DNA of 64,000 nucleotides from NCBI RefSeq assembly GCF_019457475.1, contig NZ_CP080413.1, positions 1,054,001 to 1,118,000 on the forward strand, read 5' to 3'. Made by a program: the position numbers and the translations under genes. This DNA is from Shewanella acanthi (GTDB lineage Bacteria; Pseudomonadota; Gammaproteobacteria; Enterobacterales; Shewanellaceae). Below, one piece after another: positions 24,096 to 32,806 of this stretch (its first letter is position 1; the number at the start of each line of letters is the position of its first letter). The notes below the pieces were generated by a model, which did not search any database, was not told the DNA's origin, and saw nothing but the letters and a program-made list of their open reading frames with translations.

Positions 24096-24172
24096 GCGCG
24101 TGTAGCTCAGCTGGATAGAGTACCTGGCTACGAACCAGGCGGTCGGAGGTTCGAATCCTTCCACGCGCACCA
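24096..24172 (+). tRNA. tRNA-Arg (ACG), copy 1
   Basis: 77 bases with encoded CCA. Acceptor arm GCGCGTG/CACGCGC, anticodon loop CTACGAA giving ACG, and T loop TTCGAAT. The A34 is expected to be edited to inosine to read CGU, CGC and CGA. Confidence 0.96.
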
Positions 24173-24202
24173 TTTTTATTGAAGCAATGTAAGATACAAG
24201 TC

Positions 24203-24279
24203 GCGCATGTAGCTCAGCTGGATAGAGTACCTGGCTACGAACCAGGCGGTCGGAGGTTCGACTCCTTCCATGCGCACCA
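24203..24279 (+). tRNA. tRNA-Arg (ACG), variant copy 2
   Basis: 77 bases with encoded CCA and the same ACG anticodon. It differs from the other five copies by a compensated acceptor pair (GCGCATG with CATGCGC) and by TTCGACT in the T loop instead of TTCGAAT. Pairing is kept, so it looks functional. Confidence 0.94.
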
Positions 24280-24360
24280 TCTCTGCATCAGTTAATCGTT
24301 AACTCATCAGGTTTGAATTTCATCAAGAAATTTTGTAGAAGTTGCTTCTAGTTTATTTAA

Positions 24361-24437
24361 GCGCGTGTAGCTCAGCTGGATAGAGTACCTGGCTACGAAC
24401 CAGGCGGTCGGAGGTTCGAATCCTTCCACGCGCACCA
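24361..24437 (+). tRNA. tRNA-Arg (ACG), copy 3
   Basis: 77 bases, identical to copy 1 over the mature tRNA, with encoded CCA and anticodon loop CTACGAA. Confidence 0.96.
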
Positions 24438-24481
24438 TATTTAATCTTAATGCTTAGGCGTTAGGAACATTGTTTTAAAAT

Positions 24482-24558
24482 GCGCGTGTAGCTCAGCTGG
24501 ATAGAGTACCTGGCTACGAACCAGGCGGTCGGAGGTTCGAATCCTTCCACGCGCACCA
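24482..24558 (+). tRNA. tRNA-Arg (ACG), copy 4
   Basis: 77 bases, identical to copy 1 over the mature tRNA, with encoded CCA and anticodon loop CTACGAA. Confidence 0.96.
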
Positions 24559-24603
24559 AATTAGCGATTAATACCTAAAGTGTTAATTGCAAAACGCAAA
24601 ATT

Positions 24604-24680
24604 GCGCGTGTAGCTCAGCTGGATAGAGTACCTGGCTACGAACCAGGCGGTCGGAGGTTCGAATCCTTCCACGCGCACCA
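24604..24680 (+). tRNA. tRNA-Arg (ACG), copy 5
   Basis: 77 bases, identical to copy 1 over the mature tRNA, with encoded CCA and anticodon loop CTACGAA. Confidence 0.96.
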
Positions 24681-24716
24681 TTTTAGTAAGCAAAAGCTTA
24701 CAGATGCAGATTTTGC

Positions 24717-24808
24717 GGAGAGGTGGCCGAGTGGCCGAAGGCGCTCCCCTGCTAAGGGAGTATGGGCTTTATCTCCCATCGAGGGTTCGAATCCCTCCTT
24801 CTCCGCCA
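24717..24808 (+). tRNA. tRNA-Ser (GCU), second copy
   Basis: 92 bases, identical over the mature tRNA to the copy at 23982. It is placed between the fifth and sixth tRNA-Arg genes, suggesting a duplication that carried both tRNA types. Confidence 0.96.
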
Positions 24809-24902
24809 TTCTATTCCCTTGGAATAGATTTAATTTGCGAGACTTAAGTGCTTCTTCTAGACTCTAGTCTACAGGTCAGTTAGCAACTACCAAACCCTTT
24901 TC

Positions 24903-24979
24903 GCGCGTGTAGCTCAGCTGGATAGAGTACCTGGCTACGAACCAGGCGGTCGGAGGTTCGAATCCTTCCACGCGCACCA
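24903..24979 (+). tRNA. tRNA-Arg (ACG), copy 6
   Basis: 77 bases, identical to copy 1 over the mature tRNA, with encoded CCA. It is the last tRNA gene; a terminator follows 20 bases later. Confidence 0.96.
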
Positions 24980-24999
24980 TCTATTAGATAGATATAGAT

Positions 25000-25030
25000 A
25001 AGCCCTGCAATTAATTGCAGGGCTTTTTTA
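25000..25030 (+). terminator. Rho-independent terminator of the tRNA cluster
   Basis: AAGCCCTGCAA and TTGCAGGGCTT flank a TTAA loop, followed by TTTTTATT. It probably ends one transcript carrying all eight tRNAs, since no terminator is seen between them. Confidence 0.88.
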
Positions 25031-25312
25031 TTAGCGACATTTTGCTAAAAACCCGTTGAAGTTACATCTACCATGTTTACTGTGCGCATTTCGTCACTTT
25101 AAATCTGCATCATTTAACGCATTTACAGCACTTTTTTGCTAAAGGTGAGATGCATGGTGCTATGACAAATTATTGCATTATCATATGAATATGCGCTTTT
25201 TAAGATGTTCACTACCGCCGGTAAGTATTGCTGCTGTTCTATTTAAGGAAAGATTAATTGGTGTCACCGCGTGATAGCAGATAAAGTGCTAACTCACTTA
25301 TTTTATGGCAAT
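25031..25312. other. Intergenic stretch after the tRNA cluster
   Basis: Lies between the tRNA terminator and the valS terminator. No open frame, tRNA or convincing repeat was seen. tRNA clusters are common integration sites, but no att-like duplication of a tRNA 3' end is visible here. Confidence 0.6.
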
Positions 25313-25341
25313 AAAAAGGCTGTCTAAAGACAGCCTTTTTA
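25313..25341 (-). terminator. Rho-independent terminator of valS
   Basis: AAAAAGGCTGTC and GACAGCCTTTTT around a TAAA loop. Symmetric A and T flanks let it work on the minus strand, 37 bases beyond the valS stop. Confidence 0.85.
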
Positions 25342-25377
25342 TTAATGGTTAGCGTCTATCTTAACTAGCGCTAGCAC

Positions 25378-28254
25378 TTAAGCTTCGAGTTTAGCGAATT
25401 CCGCTTTTTGCTCTTTCAGCTTGTCCATATCGCGGCTCAGATCGGCCATTTTGGCGCGCTCTTTATCGATAACGGCAGGTGGTGCTTTTGCCACAAATCC
25501 TTCATTCGATAATTTACCCTCGATACGGGCGATTTCTTGCGTCAGCTTTTCAAGCTGCTTGTCGATACGCGCCATTTCAGCGGCTACGTCTACAAGACCG
25601 GCCATAGGAATTAATAACTCCATCTCACCGATTAAGCCTGTAGTCGACATAGGCGCGGTTTCACCTTCACCAAGAATCGTCATGCTTTCTAAGCGTGCTA
25701 ATGTCGTGAAGAAAGCTTGGTTGGCTTCAACACGGGCTTTGTCCTGAGCACTTACACCACGCAAAAGGGCGTTTAATGGCTTAGAAGGTGCAATGTTAAG
25801 CTCGGCGCGAATGTTACGTACCGCCACAATCACTTGCTTAACCCATTCAAGATCGGCCATCGCAGCGGCATCGACTTTGTCAGCATCATAGCTTGGGAAC
25901 GGCGCTAACATAATAGTGTCGCCTTGAGCTCCCGTGAGCGGTTTAACGCGCTGCCAAATCGTTTCAGTGATATACGGCATCATTGGGTGCATTAAACGCT
26001 GCATGGCTTCTAACACATTGACCAACGTGTGGCGTGTGCCACGCATTTGCGCTTCACTGCCGTTTTGAAGTACTGGCTTAGTTAATTCTAAGTACCAATC
26101 GCAGAACTGGTTCCAAGTGAACTCGTACAAGGTGTTAGCCGCAAGGTCGAAACGGTAGCTTGCCATGTGCTCGTCATAGGTTTTCACGGTTTGGTTGAAC
26201 AAACCGATGATCCAGCGATCCGCCAGTGACAACTCCATTTCACCGCCTTGGTAGTCCGGTGAATTCGGGCCACAATCTTGACCTTCGGTGTTCATCAGCA
26301 CGTAACGTGATGCGTTCCATAACTTGTTACAGAAGCTGCGGTAGCCGTCTAAACGCTTCATGTCCCAGTTGATATCGCGGCCCGTTGAGGCCATTGCCGC
26401 TAGGGTGAAGCGCAGTGCGTCTGTACCGTGGGCTTCGATACCATTTTCGAACTCTTTACGAGTGCTCTTTTCAATCTTGGCGGCCAGTTGTGGCTGCATC
26501 ATGTTGCCGGTACGTTTTTCAACGAGGGCTTCAAGATCGATACCGTCAATCATATCCAACGGGTCAAGAACGTTGCCCTTAGATTTTGACATCTTGTTAC
26601 CCGCTTCATCACGGATAAGACCAGTCACATAAACAGTTTTGAATGGTACCTGTGGCTTGCCGTCTTCATCTTTGATGAAGTGCATGGTCATCATGATCAT
26701 ACGGGCAACCCAGAAGAAGATGATGTCAAAACCTGTCACTAACACATCGGTTGGGTGGAAGGTTTTTAAATCTTCAACATTGTCTGGCCAGCCCAAAGTT
26801 GAGAATGTCCAAAGGGCTGAGCTGAACCAAGTATCCAGCACGTCTTCATCTTGGCGCAGGGCGACAGAGGCATCGATATTGTGCTTAGCACGCACTTCGG
26901 CTTCGGTGCGGCCAACATAGACCTTACCATTAGCATCGTACCAAGCAGGGATACGGTGACCCCACCACAGTTGACGGGAGATACACCAGTCTTGAATGTC
27001 GCGCATCCAAGAGAAGTACATGTTTTCGTATTGTTGTGGCACGAACTTAATGTCGCCATTCTCAACGGCTTCGATGGCGGTTTTCGCCATAGGTGCAACA
27101 GCAACGTACCATTGGTCGGTCAGCATTGGTTCGATAACCACGCCAGAGCGGTCACCGTAGGGCACTTTTAAGCCGTGCGGTGCGATTTTTTCGAGCAGAC
27201 CTAAAGTTTCAAACTCAGCCACGATGGCGTCACGGGCTTTGAAACGATCAAGACCTGCGAAACGCTCTGGCAGGCTGCCATCTAAGGTGTTGTTGATGGA
27301 GCCGTCGGTGTTAACCACTTCAGCGGATGCGCGGATTGCCGCATCTAAGGTCAACACGTTAAACATCGGCAGCTTGTGGCGTTTACCGACTTCGTAGTCG
27401 TTAAAGTCGTGGGCAGGGGTGATTTTCACACAACCTGTACCAAACTCCATGTCTACGTAATCATCGGCAACGATAGGGATACGACGATTAACAATAGGTA
27501 ACAGAATGAATTTGCCGATAAGTCCCTGGTATCGCTCGTCATCTGGGTGAACCGCTACCGCGCTATCACCGAGCATAGTCTCTGGGCGCGTGGTGGCGAC
27601 TTCGAGGTAATCTTTACCGTCTGCAGTGAGCTCGCCATCGGCTAATGGATAACGCAAGTGCCACATGTGGCCTTGCTTTTCTTTGTTTTCTACTTCGAGA
27701 TCAGAAATCGCGGTGTGCAGTTTAGGATCCCAGTTAACGAGGCGCTTACCACGGTAAATTAAATCATCTTCGTATAAACGAACGAAGACTTCTTGAACGG
27801 CTTTAGACAAGCCCTCGTCCATGGTGAAACGCTCGCGATCCCAATCAACCGATGCGCCCATGCGGCGTAACTGTTTAGTGATGGTACCGCCAGATTGTGC
27901 TTTCCAGTCCCATACCTTTTCCATGAAGGCATCACGGCCTAGGTCGTGGCGGCTTTTGCCTTCTTCGGCTTCGAGTTTACGCTCAACCAGCATCTGGGTC
28001 GCAATACCCGCGTGGTCAGTACCGACTTGCCACAGGGTGTTTTTGCCCTTCATGCGTTGGTAACGGATTAAGGTATCCATGATGGTATCTTGGAAGGCGT
28101 GGCCCATATGCAGGCTACCCGTCACGTTTGGTGGCGGGATCATGATGCAGTAATTGCCTTGGGAGGCATCACCGTGGGGCTTAAAGTAACCTTGCTCTTC
28201 CCAATTCTGGTATAGAGCTTGTTCAATGGACTGAGGATCGTATGTTTTTTCCAT
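25378..28254 (-). CDS. valS: Valine-tRNA ligase
   Basis: 958 residues from the ATG at 28254. The class I signature appears as [13 protein letters not shown] and [13 protein letters not shown]. The editing domain carries [17 protein letters not shown], the anticodon domain follows, and the C-terminal coiled-coil arm (about residues 885-958) ends the protein. The start matches E. coli ValS (MEKTY). An in-frame TTG at 28272 overlaps the holC stop (TTGA) and could couple translation, adding six residues. The order holC-valS is conserved in gammaproteobacteria. Confidence 0.96.
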   Translation of the reverse strand: MEKTYDPQSIEQALYQNWEEQGYFKPHGDASQGNYCIMIPPPNVTGSLHMGHAFQDTIMDTLIRYQRMKGKNTLWQVGTDHAGIATQMLVERKLEAEEGKSRHDLGRDAFMEKVWDWKAQSGGTITKQLRRMGASVDWDRERFTMDEGLSKAVQEVFVRLYEDDLIYRGKRLVNWDPKLHTAISDLEVENKEKQGHMWHLRYPLADGELTADGKDYLEVATTRPETMLGDSAVAVHPDDERYQGLIGKFILLPIVNRRIPIVADDYVDMEFGTGCVKITPAHDFNDYEVGKRHKLPMFNVLTLDAAIRASAEVVNTDGSINNTLDGSLPERFAGLDRFKARDAIVAEFETLGLLEKIAPHGLKVPYGDRSGVVIEPMLTDQWYVAVAPMAKTAIEAVENGDIKFVPQQYENMYFSWMRDIQDWCISRQLWWGHRIPAWYDANGKVYVGRTEAEVRAKHNIDASVALRQDEDVLDTWFSSALWTFSTLGWPDNVEDLKTFHPTDVLVTGFDIIFFWVARMIMMTMHFIKDEDGKPQVPFKTVYVTGLIRDEAGNKMSKSKGNVLDPLDMIDGIDLEALVEKRTGNMMQPQLAAKIEKSTRKEFENGIEAHGTDALRFTLAAMASTGRDINWDMKRLDGYRSFCNKLWNASRYVLMNTEGQDCGPNSPDYQGGEMELSLADRWIIGLFNQTVKTYDEHMASYRFDLAANTLYEFTWNQFCDWYLELTKPVLQNGSEAQMRGTRHTLVNVLEAMQRLMHPMMPYITETIWQRVKPLTGAQGDTIMLAPFPSYDADKVDAAAMADLEWVKQVIVAVRNIRAELNIAPSKPLNALLRGVSAQDKARVEANQAFFTTLARLESMTILGEGETAPMSTTGLIGEMELLIPMAGLVDVAAEMARIDKQLEKLTQEIARIEGKLSNEGFVAKAPPAVIDKERAKMADLSRDMDKLKEQKAEFAKLEA

Positions 28255-28268
28255 GGGAACGGTCTGTC

Positions 28269-28733
28269 TCAAACTAAATTAAGGGGATGTGTTGCTAAAT
28301 TATGGGTCGTTAATTCGATCCCAAAACCGCGATACTGCCTATAGCGTTCACGGGCAACCGCTTTGTGCTGGTCGTCATTGGCAACAAAATCGATGATTTG
28401 ACCAAAGTTTACCGCAAATGGGGGGACTTGGTCTGCAAGATTAATCAGAAGTTGGCGACTTTTATTGGGCCCAAGCCTATCGAAACCGATTTCGACGGGT
28501 GAGCCAGTCATCGGGCCTTCGCCCTTTAAGTTATGTGGCACGAACGCGCTGGGTTCAAATTGCCATAGCAGTTCATCAATCTCGAAAGCTAAGCTTTTGT
28601 CTTGGCAGTGAATATAAACCATTTGTTGTTTACTAAACGCTTGCTCAGCTAAGCGGCAAGCTAGTTGGTGCATGTCGCTTAAGGCGGTGTTTTCGCCATT
28701 TGGCGACAAGAGATAAAACAGCGCTTGAGTCAT
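28269..28733 (-). CDS. holC: DNA polymerase III subunit chi
   Basis: 154 residues. It begins [13 protein letters not shown] and matches the single-domain HolC family, including [15 protein letters not shown] and the GSPVEIGF segment. Chi links the clamp-loader complex (through psi) to single-strand binding protein. It sits directly upstream of valS as usual. The leucyl aminopeptidase gene often found before holC is absent; instead there is more than 1 kb without a recognisable gene. Confidence 0.93.
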   Translation of the reverse strand: MTQALFYLLSPNGENTALSDMHQLACRLAEQAFSKQQMVYIHCQDKSLAFEIDELLWQFEPSAFVPHNLKGEGPMTGSPVEIGFDRLGPNKSRQLLINLADQVPPFAVNFGQIIDFVANDDQHKAVARERYRQYRGFGIELTTHNLATHPLNLV

Positions 28734-28904
28734 GATTTCAATGCTTTGCTTTGAGTGTGTGACGAACAGGCTAGTCTACACTAAAACTCGACTTTGGTTA
28801 ACGACGGCTTGAGTAGAAATTTGGCCGCGATTTAGCCGTATGTAAGTTGTGTGAGCAGAGTGTCGAGTAAAGGGTAAAGTGAGTAGTTAACTGTAAAAGT
28901 TGTT

Positions 28905-28934
28905 GGAACAAAAAAGCGCACCCGAAGGTGCGCT
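28905..28934 (-). terminator. Minus-strand hairpin terminator without an assigned gene
   Basis: Read on the minus strand, AGCGCACC (28934-28927), TTCG loop and GGTGCGCT (28922-28915) are followed by a T run. It is a classical intrinsic terminator with a stable tetraloop. The nearest minus-strand gene upstream is raiA, about 900 bases away, so it ends either a long raiA 3' region or an unannotated RNA. Confidence 0.8.
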
Positions 28935-29179
28935 GCGTTGAATTAAAAACTTGGCCAAACGAGTTTCCCCTCCTGAAATGCATTAAGCGTTACTATTAAC
29001 TAACCAAAAACACCGGCTAGTCGACCAACCTATTGATAAACCAACACATTAACAAATCAGCATTGTATTTATCGATTACATTTTCACTCTTACCTTAGAT
29101 CATATAAATAATGGGACTGTGGCTATTGTAAGTACCTTTAGTACATTTTGCTGTTATGCAGCTCGCCTTAGCCATGTAT

Positions 29180-29365
29180 TTATATAACCCCCAACCTTTG
29201 AGCAATTTCATCATTTCTGACATTGCCAGTACCGCTTTGACCTCCTCTAGTATTAACAAACGAAGGTATAAAGGTTGATAACACTGTATTAATAGGCCTC
29301 CAAACCTTAAGTGTTGAGGAAAAGACTGTTCGATAATCTTGATTGGTTAAGTGAACGGGAACTCC
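29180..29365 (-). other. Minus-strand open frame without a start codon, unidentified
   Basis: Stop-to-stop frame of 61 codons. Its translation has an ordinary protein-like composition, including NTRGGQSGTGNVRNDEIAQ near the end, but no ATG, GTG or TTG opens it near the AAGGAG at its upstream edge. A second minus-strand frame overlaps it. It may be a relic of a gene or element, the DNA of a structured RNA, or chance. No family was recognised. It lies in the 1.1-kb gene-poor stretch 28734-29832, where nothing else convincing as a gene was seen. Confidence 0.3.
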
Positions 29366-29596
29366 TTAAACAAATTACGGGTTAGCGTTAAAAGACAATG
29401 AATAGGTATTTGTTAATTACTTGATTTTTTTATTGACCTCACTGATTGATGATTTGGCTTAACCTACTGCGAAGCTTATATTTCTACTTGTTAAAACATC
29501 CTCTATTGAGCTTTCGAACTAAAACTAATAAGCCTTTGAAATATCGATTGTGGGTGGAGACCTCCTTCTTTTGCTGCAGGGTGTTTGGCATAAAAT

Positions 29597-29749
29597 CACA
29601 TCACTTCGATTCATGCTGCCACTTAGTAAAGTGTAGTAGTTGTTTAAAGAATCACATCGTTTTAGTGGACCATTAAGACTTACTTTCCAACCTATTCCCA
29701 AAACTGTGATCGATAAAACGAAATCTACTGTGCCTCTCGAAGTGATGTG
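29597..29749. repeat. 13-bp inverted repeat bounding ~150 bases
   Basis: CACATCACTTCGA (29597-29609) and TCGAAGTGATGTG (29737-29749) are perfect inverted copies. A shorter nested pair, CGTTTTA (29658-29664) and TAAAACG (29714-29720), lies inside. The segment has no gene. It could be a small non-autonomous element or a structured RNA downstream of raiA. Confidence 0.55.
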
Positions 29750-29832
29750 TCCCGCACTAACACCGATTAATCAACTTTTTAGCGAGAAGTAAAAAAACCA
29801 TTCATCAAGCTAATTATCTCAATTTCGGCTAA

Positions 29833-30186
29833 TTAAGCTGCATCCTCCTCATAATCATCGTCATAGTTAACGGCTTCTTCTGGGTGCTCAAGAGAGACGA
29901 ATCGTTGGGTTTCAGATTTATGGGTTTGACGATTTAGTTGTTTCTCTAATTTTTGTCCCATCGCGGTAATAGCAGCATAAAGATTGTCGTGTTTGGCTTG
30001 AGCAAAGAGTTCTCCATTTGGGATACCAACCGACGCTTCAATTTTGAAACCAGGTTTTTCCTCGGTAATGATGATATGTGGATTAATCAGCTGCACATCG
30101 TGTCTAGAAAGTTTCTCAAAACGGCTTTCGATACGTTCACGGATTGGGGCAGTGACTTCTAATTGTTTGCTCGTAATCTTTAGCAT
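29833..30186 (-). CDS. raiA: Ribosome-associated inhibitor RaiA (protein Y)
   Basis: 117 residues from the ATG at 30186, with AAAGGTG upstream; a GTG three codons earlier is inside that ribosome binding region. The sequence (MLKITSKQLEVT, INPHIIITEEK, PNGELFAQAKHDNLYAAI) resembles E. coli YfiA/RaiA, including an acidic C-terminal tail absent from HPF. RaiA binds the decoding centre of 70S ribosomes in the cold or stationary phase and blocks translation. A paralogue of the short HPF type lies at 47537. Confidence 0.9.
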   Translation of the reverse strand: MLKITSKQLEVTAPIRERIESRFEKLSRHDVQLINPHIIITEEKPGFKIEASVGIPNGELFAQAKHDNLYAAITAMGQKLEKQLNRQTHKSETQRFVSLEHPEEAVNYDDDYEEDAA

Positions 30187-30482
30187 ATGTAGCACCTTTT
30201 TTTGTTTCCTTGGTTTTCAGAGTATCAATTTCACCCTGTAAAAATGTGATGTGAATCACATTTATTGGTCTGCTAATTTTCGTTCGTTGGTAATTTGATC
30301 GCTTAGACAAATATCAAGAAAACTGAGCAAAAAAGGCTTGTATTGCCGGTCAAAGGGCGCCATATTTGATGGGATAACAACGCAGTACTTCCCCTAGATT
30401 TACCCATCTTTACGTTAACTTCCTAAGTTTTTCCGGATAAAATCATTTCACTTAGTTGCTGGTTTTTCGCATGGAGTGAAAT

Positions 30483-31172
30483 ATGAGAGCCGACCATATC
30501 AAAGTTAAAGTTTGGGATTTACCTACACGTGTATTTCACTGGTCATTGGTTTTGGTCATGGGCTTACTTTGGTGGAGTGCTGAATCTGGTGAGATGCTAT
30601 GGCATCAGATTTTTGCCTACAGCTTGTTGGTACTGATTGGATTCAGACTATTGTGGGGGCTTATTGGCAGCGAGACAGCAAGATTTAGCCATTTTGTGCA
30701 TCACCCTAGAGTTGTGCTCGATTACATAAAAGAAAAAAGAGCAAGGGGGATAACACCAGTTTTTGGCCATAATCCCATTGGTGGCTATATGGTGATAGCG
30801 CTCCTTACTATGATAAGTATTCAACTAGTGACGGGATTATTTGCAACCGATGAGGTATTTACTGAAGGGCCACTGTATTCCTTTGTGAGTGAAGCTACTA
30901 GCGGATTATTGACGACATTTCATAAACTTAATTTCAACCTGATCCTTGCCTTAAGTGCTGTGCATATTCTGGCTGTCATTGTACATGCGCTTAAAGGGGA
31001 CAAATTAGTGGCTGCGATGGTGAGCGGCTATAGGCGAGTTTCACATCAGGATGCTTTGGCCGCAGAATCTGAACTTACCTTTATGCCTTTATGGGTAGCG
31101 TTAGTCGTGTTGTTACTCTTGGCCGTTTTGGTATTTGGTTATTTGATTTGGCCGATAGTTCAGGTGCTTTAG
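30483..31172 (+). CDS. Cytochrome b561-family membrane protein
   Basis: 229 residues with about five membrane segments (near 18-36, 42-60, 102-122, 150-170 and 203-226). Conserved His residues lie in RVFHW, LWHQ, FHKLN and AVHILAVIVHAL, as in the di-heme cytochrome b561 / Ni-Fe hydrogenase cytochrome b family. It probably moves electrons between the quinone pool and a periplasmic acceptor. It is convergent with a periplasmic cytochrome c' gene, a plausible but unproven partner. The ATG follows GGAGTGAAAT. Confidence 0.85.
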   Translation: MRADHIKVKVWDLPTRVFHWSLVLVMGLLWWSAESGEMLWHQIFAYSLLVLIGFRLLWGLIGSETARFSHFVHHPRVVLDYIKEKRARGITPVFGHNPIGGYMVIALLTMISIQLVTGLFATDEVFTEGPLYSFVSEATSGLLTTFHKLNFNLILALSAVHILAVIVHALKGDKLVAAMVSGYRRVSHQDALAAESELTFMPLWVALVVLLLLAVLVFGYLIWPIVQVL

Positions 31173-31185
31173 CCACTTTGCATAT

Positions 31186-31214
31186 AAAAAAGCCTGCACA
31201 ATGCAGGCTTTTTT
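31186..31214. terminator. Bidirectional terminator between cytochrome b and cytochrome c' genes
   Basis: AGCCTGCA (31191-31198) and TGCAGGCT (31202-31209) with A and T flanks on both sides, between convergent genes. Confidence 0.85.
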
Positions 31215-31232
31215 CTGCCATAAATAAATGAC

Positions 31233-31685
31233 TTAGTCTTTTTTATAGACGTCGTGACAGCCTTTACAGCTTTTACCTGTGTTCATAAAGGCTTGCTTAA
31301 GTTCAGCCTGATCGCCTTTTTGAGCTACGGTTGCCAGAATGGCGGCATTTTCTTGGAAGGTTTTCATCTTAGCGTCGAAGTCGGCTCTGTCTTGCCAGAT
31401 TTTGGCTAGGGCTTCAGTTTCGCCCTTATCAGAACCGTCGATGAATCCTTCAAATGGGATATGTGATAACGCGGCAACATTAGTGGCACGCATTGCAAAA
31501 GTTGCAGCATCGAAAGGTTTTTTCCCTTTCATCATGGCACCCATATCACCAAAGTTATAGGCAAGTAGGCTAAAAGCCGATTGGCGGTACTCAATCGCGT
31601 CTTTGGGGTCTTCGAAATTGTGTGCTTGTGCAGTTGATGCTAACAGAGTACCAGTAAATAGAGACAGAAGTAATTTTTTCATCAT
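31233..31685 (-). CDS. Cytochrome c'
   Basis: 150 residues from the ATG at 31685. A signal peptide (MMKKLLLSLFTGTLLASTAQA) directs it to the periplasm. The mature protein is a four-helix bundle with the heme motif CKGCH near its C terminus, the cytochrome c' arrangement. Such proteins bind NO and CO and may protect against nitrosative stress. A longer frame to 31736 would bury the signal peptide and is rejected. Its neighbour is a b-type cytochrome facing it across a shared terminator. Confidence 0.92.
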   Translation of the reverse strand: MMKKLLLSLFTGTLLASTAQAHNFEDPKDAIEYRQSAFSLLAYNFGDMGAMMKGKKPFDAATFAMRATNVAALSHIPFEGFIDGSDKGETEALAKIWQDRADFDAKMKTFQENAAILATVAQKGDQAELKQAFMNTGKSCKGCHDVYKKD

Positions 31686-31883
31686 ATTCTCACAAATAGG
31701 TGTCGAAGTGTGACATTGCGCTTCTATTTTACACAAATTAAATTAATGTACTACAAGCTATTTCGGCCATTCATCTTGGAAAAAAAGATGAAATGTAACG
31801 AGTTATCTATGCTGTTGTGCTGTATAGCGGTGAAATCTGCTACACTGCGAGCGTCATGCTGTAACTGTATTTATGGAGCGATT

Positions 31884-32159
31884 ATGCGAGCCCACTGGGA
31901 TTTGGTTTTAGAAAAAATATTAGCTCATCAAAACTATGAGGAACTCTCAGTTTTATTTCATTTATTGCTGACGGAAGAGGAACGTAGTGCCATTGCGGGG
32001 CGTTTGAAGGTGTTCCAATTGTTATTAAATGGCGAGATGAGTCAGCGACAAATCGCAGCGGAATATGAGGTGAGCATTGCGACTATTACACGTTGTTCAA
32101 ATTATCTAAAACACATGACGGTAGAACACCGAGCAAGAATACAAAATCTAATTTCTTAA
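31884..32159 (+). CDS. trpR: Trp operon repressor TrpR
   Basis: 91 residues from the ATG at 31884, preceded by GGAG six bases upstream. It matches TrpR over the helix-turn-helix: LLTEEERSAIAGRLKVFQ, LLNGEMSQRQIAAEYEVS and IATITRCSNYL. TrpR binds DNA when loaded with tryptophan. It is shorter than E. coli TrpR (108), lacking part of the N-terminal arm. The open frame reaches back to 31710, but that region holds no ribosome binding site and is not similar to TrpR. No obvious trp operator was seen upstream. Confidence 0.92.
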   Translation: MRAHWDLVLEKILAHQNYEELSVLFHLLLTEEERSAIAGRLKVFQLLLNGEMSQRQIAAEYEVSIATITRCSNYLKHMTVEHRARIQNLIS

Positions 32160-32160
32160 G

Positions 32161-32205
32161 AGCCAATGCCTAATGGTACGCAATCATGCTATTAGGCATT
32201 GGTTG
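32161..32205. terminator. Inverted repeat after trpR, probable terminator
   Basis: CCAATGCCTAAT (32163-32174) and ATTAGGCATTGG (32191-32202) form a 12-bp stem with a 16-base loop between convergent trpR and a membrane-protein gene. The T run is weak, so it may be a terminator of moderate strength. Confidence 0.6.
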
Positions 32206-32207
32206 TA

Positions 32208-32585
32208 TTAAAAAATGGGCGTTACAGGTAAGCGATGGCGACGGTAAAGGGAACGTCTTAGTAGAATATAGAAGCCATAACTTAGCAGACAGATGGCGAC
32301 AACGGGATACATTTTCTCGGGCAAGTATTTGAAGATTGCTAATGCCGACAGTAGATATAAAAACGGCATAAAATCATAGAGTGATTTGGGAATATGCCCA
32401 GATTTCCGGCGTTTTACCGGATCCGTTCGGCGATTCTGAGAACGTAAAACATAGATCCTCGCCCCTAAAACGAACACAGTTAAACCTGAAAGTAGGGCAT
32501 AACTTGGTTCAAGTAGCATGAAGCTCGCACTGCCAAGAGCCATGTATCCGTAAGGTAATAATTCGTAGAGCGGTTTGGTTATCAT
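32208..32585 (-). CDS. Small conserved membrane protein, function unknown
   Basis: 125 residues from the ATG at 32585, which has AAGGAG five bases upstream; an earlier in-frame ATG lies before that site. Three to four membrane segments (about residues 10-28, 30-44, 75-92 and 95-113) are separated by a basic loop (RSQNRRTDPVKRRKSG). No catalytic motif or named family was recognised. It stands between trpR and slyD with its own terminator region on each side. Confidence 0.75.
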   Translation of the reverse strand: MITKPLYELLPYGYMALGSASFMLLEPSYALLSGLTVFVLGARIYVLRSQNRRTDPVKRRKSGHIPKSLYDFMPFLYLLSALAIFKYLPEKMYPVVAICLLSYGFYILLRRSLYRRHRLPVTPIF

Positions 32586-32708
32586 AAGCACTCCTTCGCA
32601 TTGTTCTGACATCATATTGATTGGTACTTTGAAATCCCTATTTCAAAGGCATTCAAGTCCAATAAACATCCCTGTTTACCGCTCAGATTATAATCAAAGG
32701 TGAATAAA

Positions 32709-32738
32709 AAAGCACTTCCTTGTATAAGGAAGTGCTTC
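32709..32738 (-). terminator. Rho-independent terminator of slyD
   Basis: AAGCACTTCCTT (32710-32721) and AAGGAAGTGCTT (32726-32737) around a four-base loop. Read on the minus strand it ends in a T run, 70 bases after the slyD stop. Confidence 0.85.
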
Positions 32739-32806
32739 TTAAGTCACAAAAGTGAAACAACCGCTTTTAAAAACAATTGCTCACTTCTTGCTAATGCGAA
32801 AAGCTA

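Noticed and set aside
23921..24118. Open frame across the first tRNA-Ser gene
   Set aside because: It reads straight through a tRNA with intact structure and has no ribosome binding site.
24580..24867. Open frame across tRNA-Arg and tRNA-Ser genes
   Set aside because: It covers two complete tRNA genes; the frame is a by-product of tRNA sequence.
24096..24979. Evenly repeated units suggesting a CRISPR array
   Set aside because: The repeats are complete 77-base tRNA-Arg genes with cloverleaf pairing and encoded CCA, at uneven spacing.
25031..25377. Possible integration scar after the tRNA cluster
   Set aside because: No integrase, no duplicated tRNA 3' end and no mobile genes were found; it is a plain intergenic region.
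28798..28983. Minus-strand open frame after holC
   Set aside because: It reads through a strong terminator hairpin and has an unusual composition.
29446..29676. Plus-strand 76-residue open frame near raiA
   Set aside because: No ribosome binding site and no recognisable similarity; it overlaps the inverted-repeat region.
31710..31883. Longer trpR frame
   Set aside because: The extra region is unlike TrpR and lacks a ribosome binding site; ATG 31884 has GGAG upstream.
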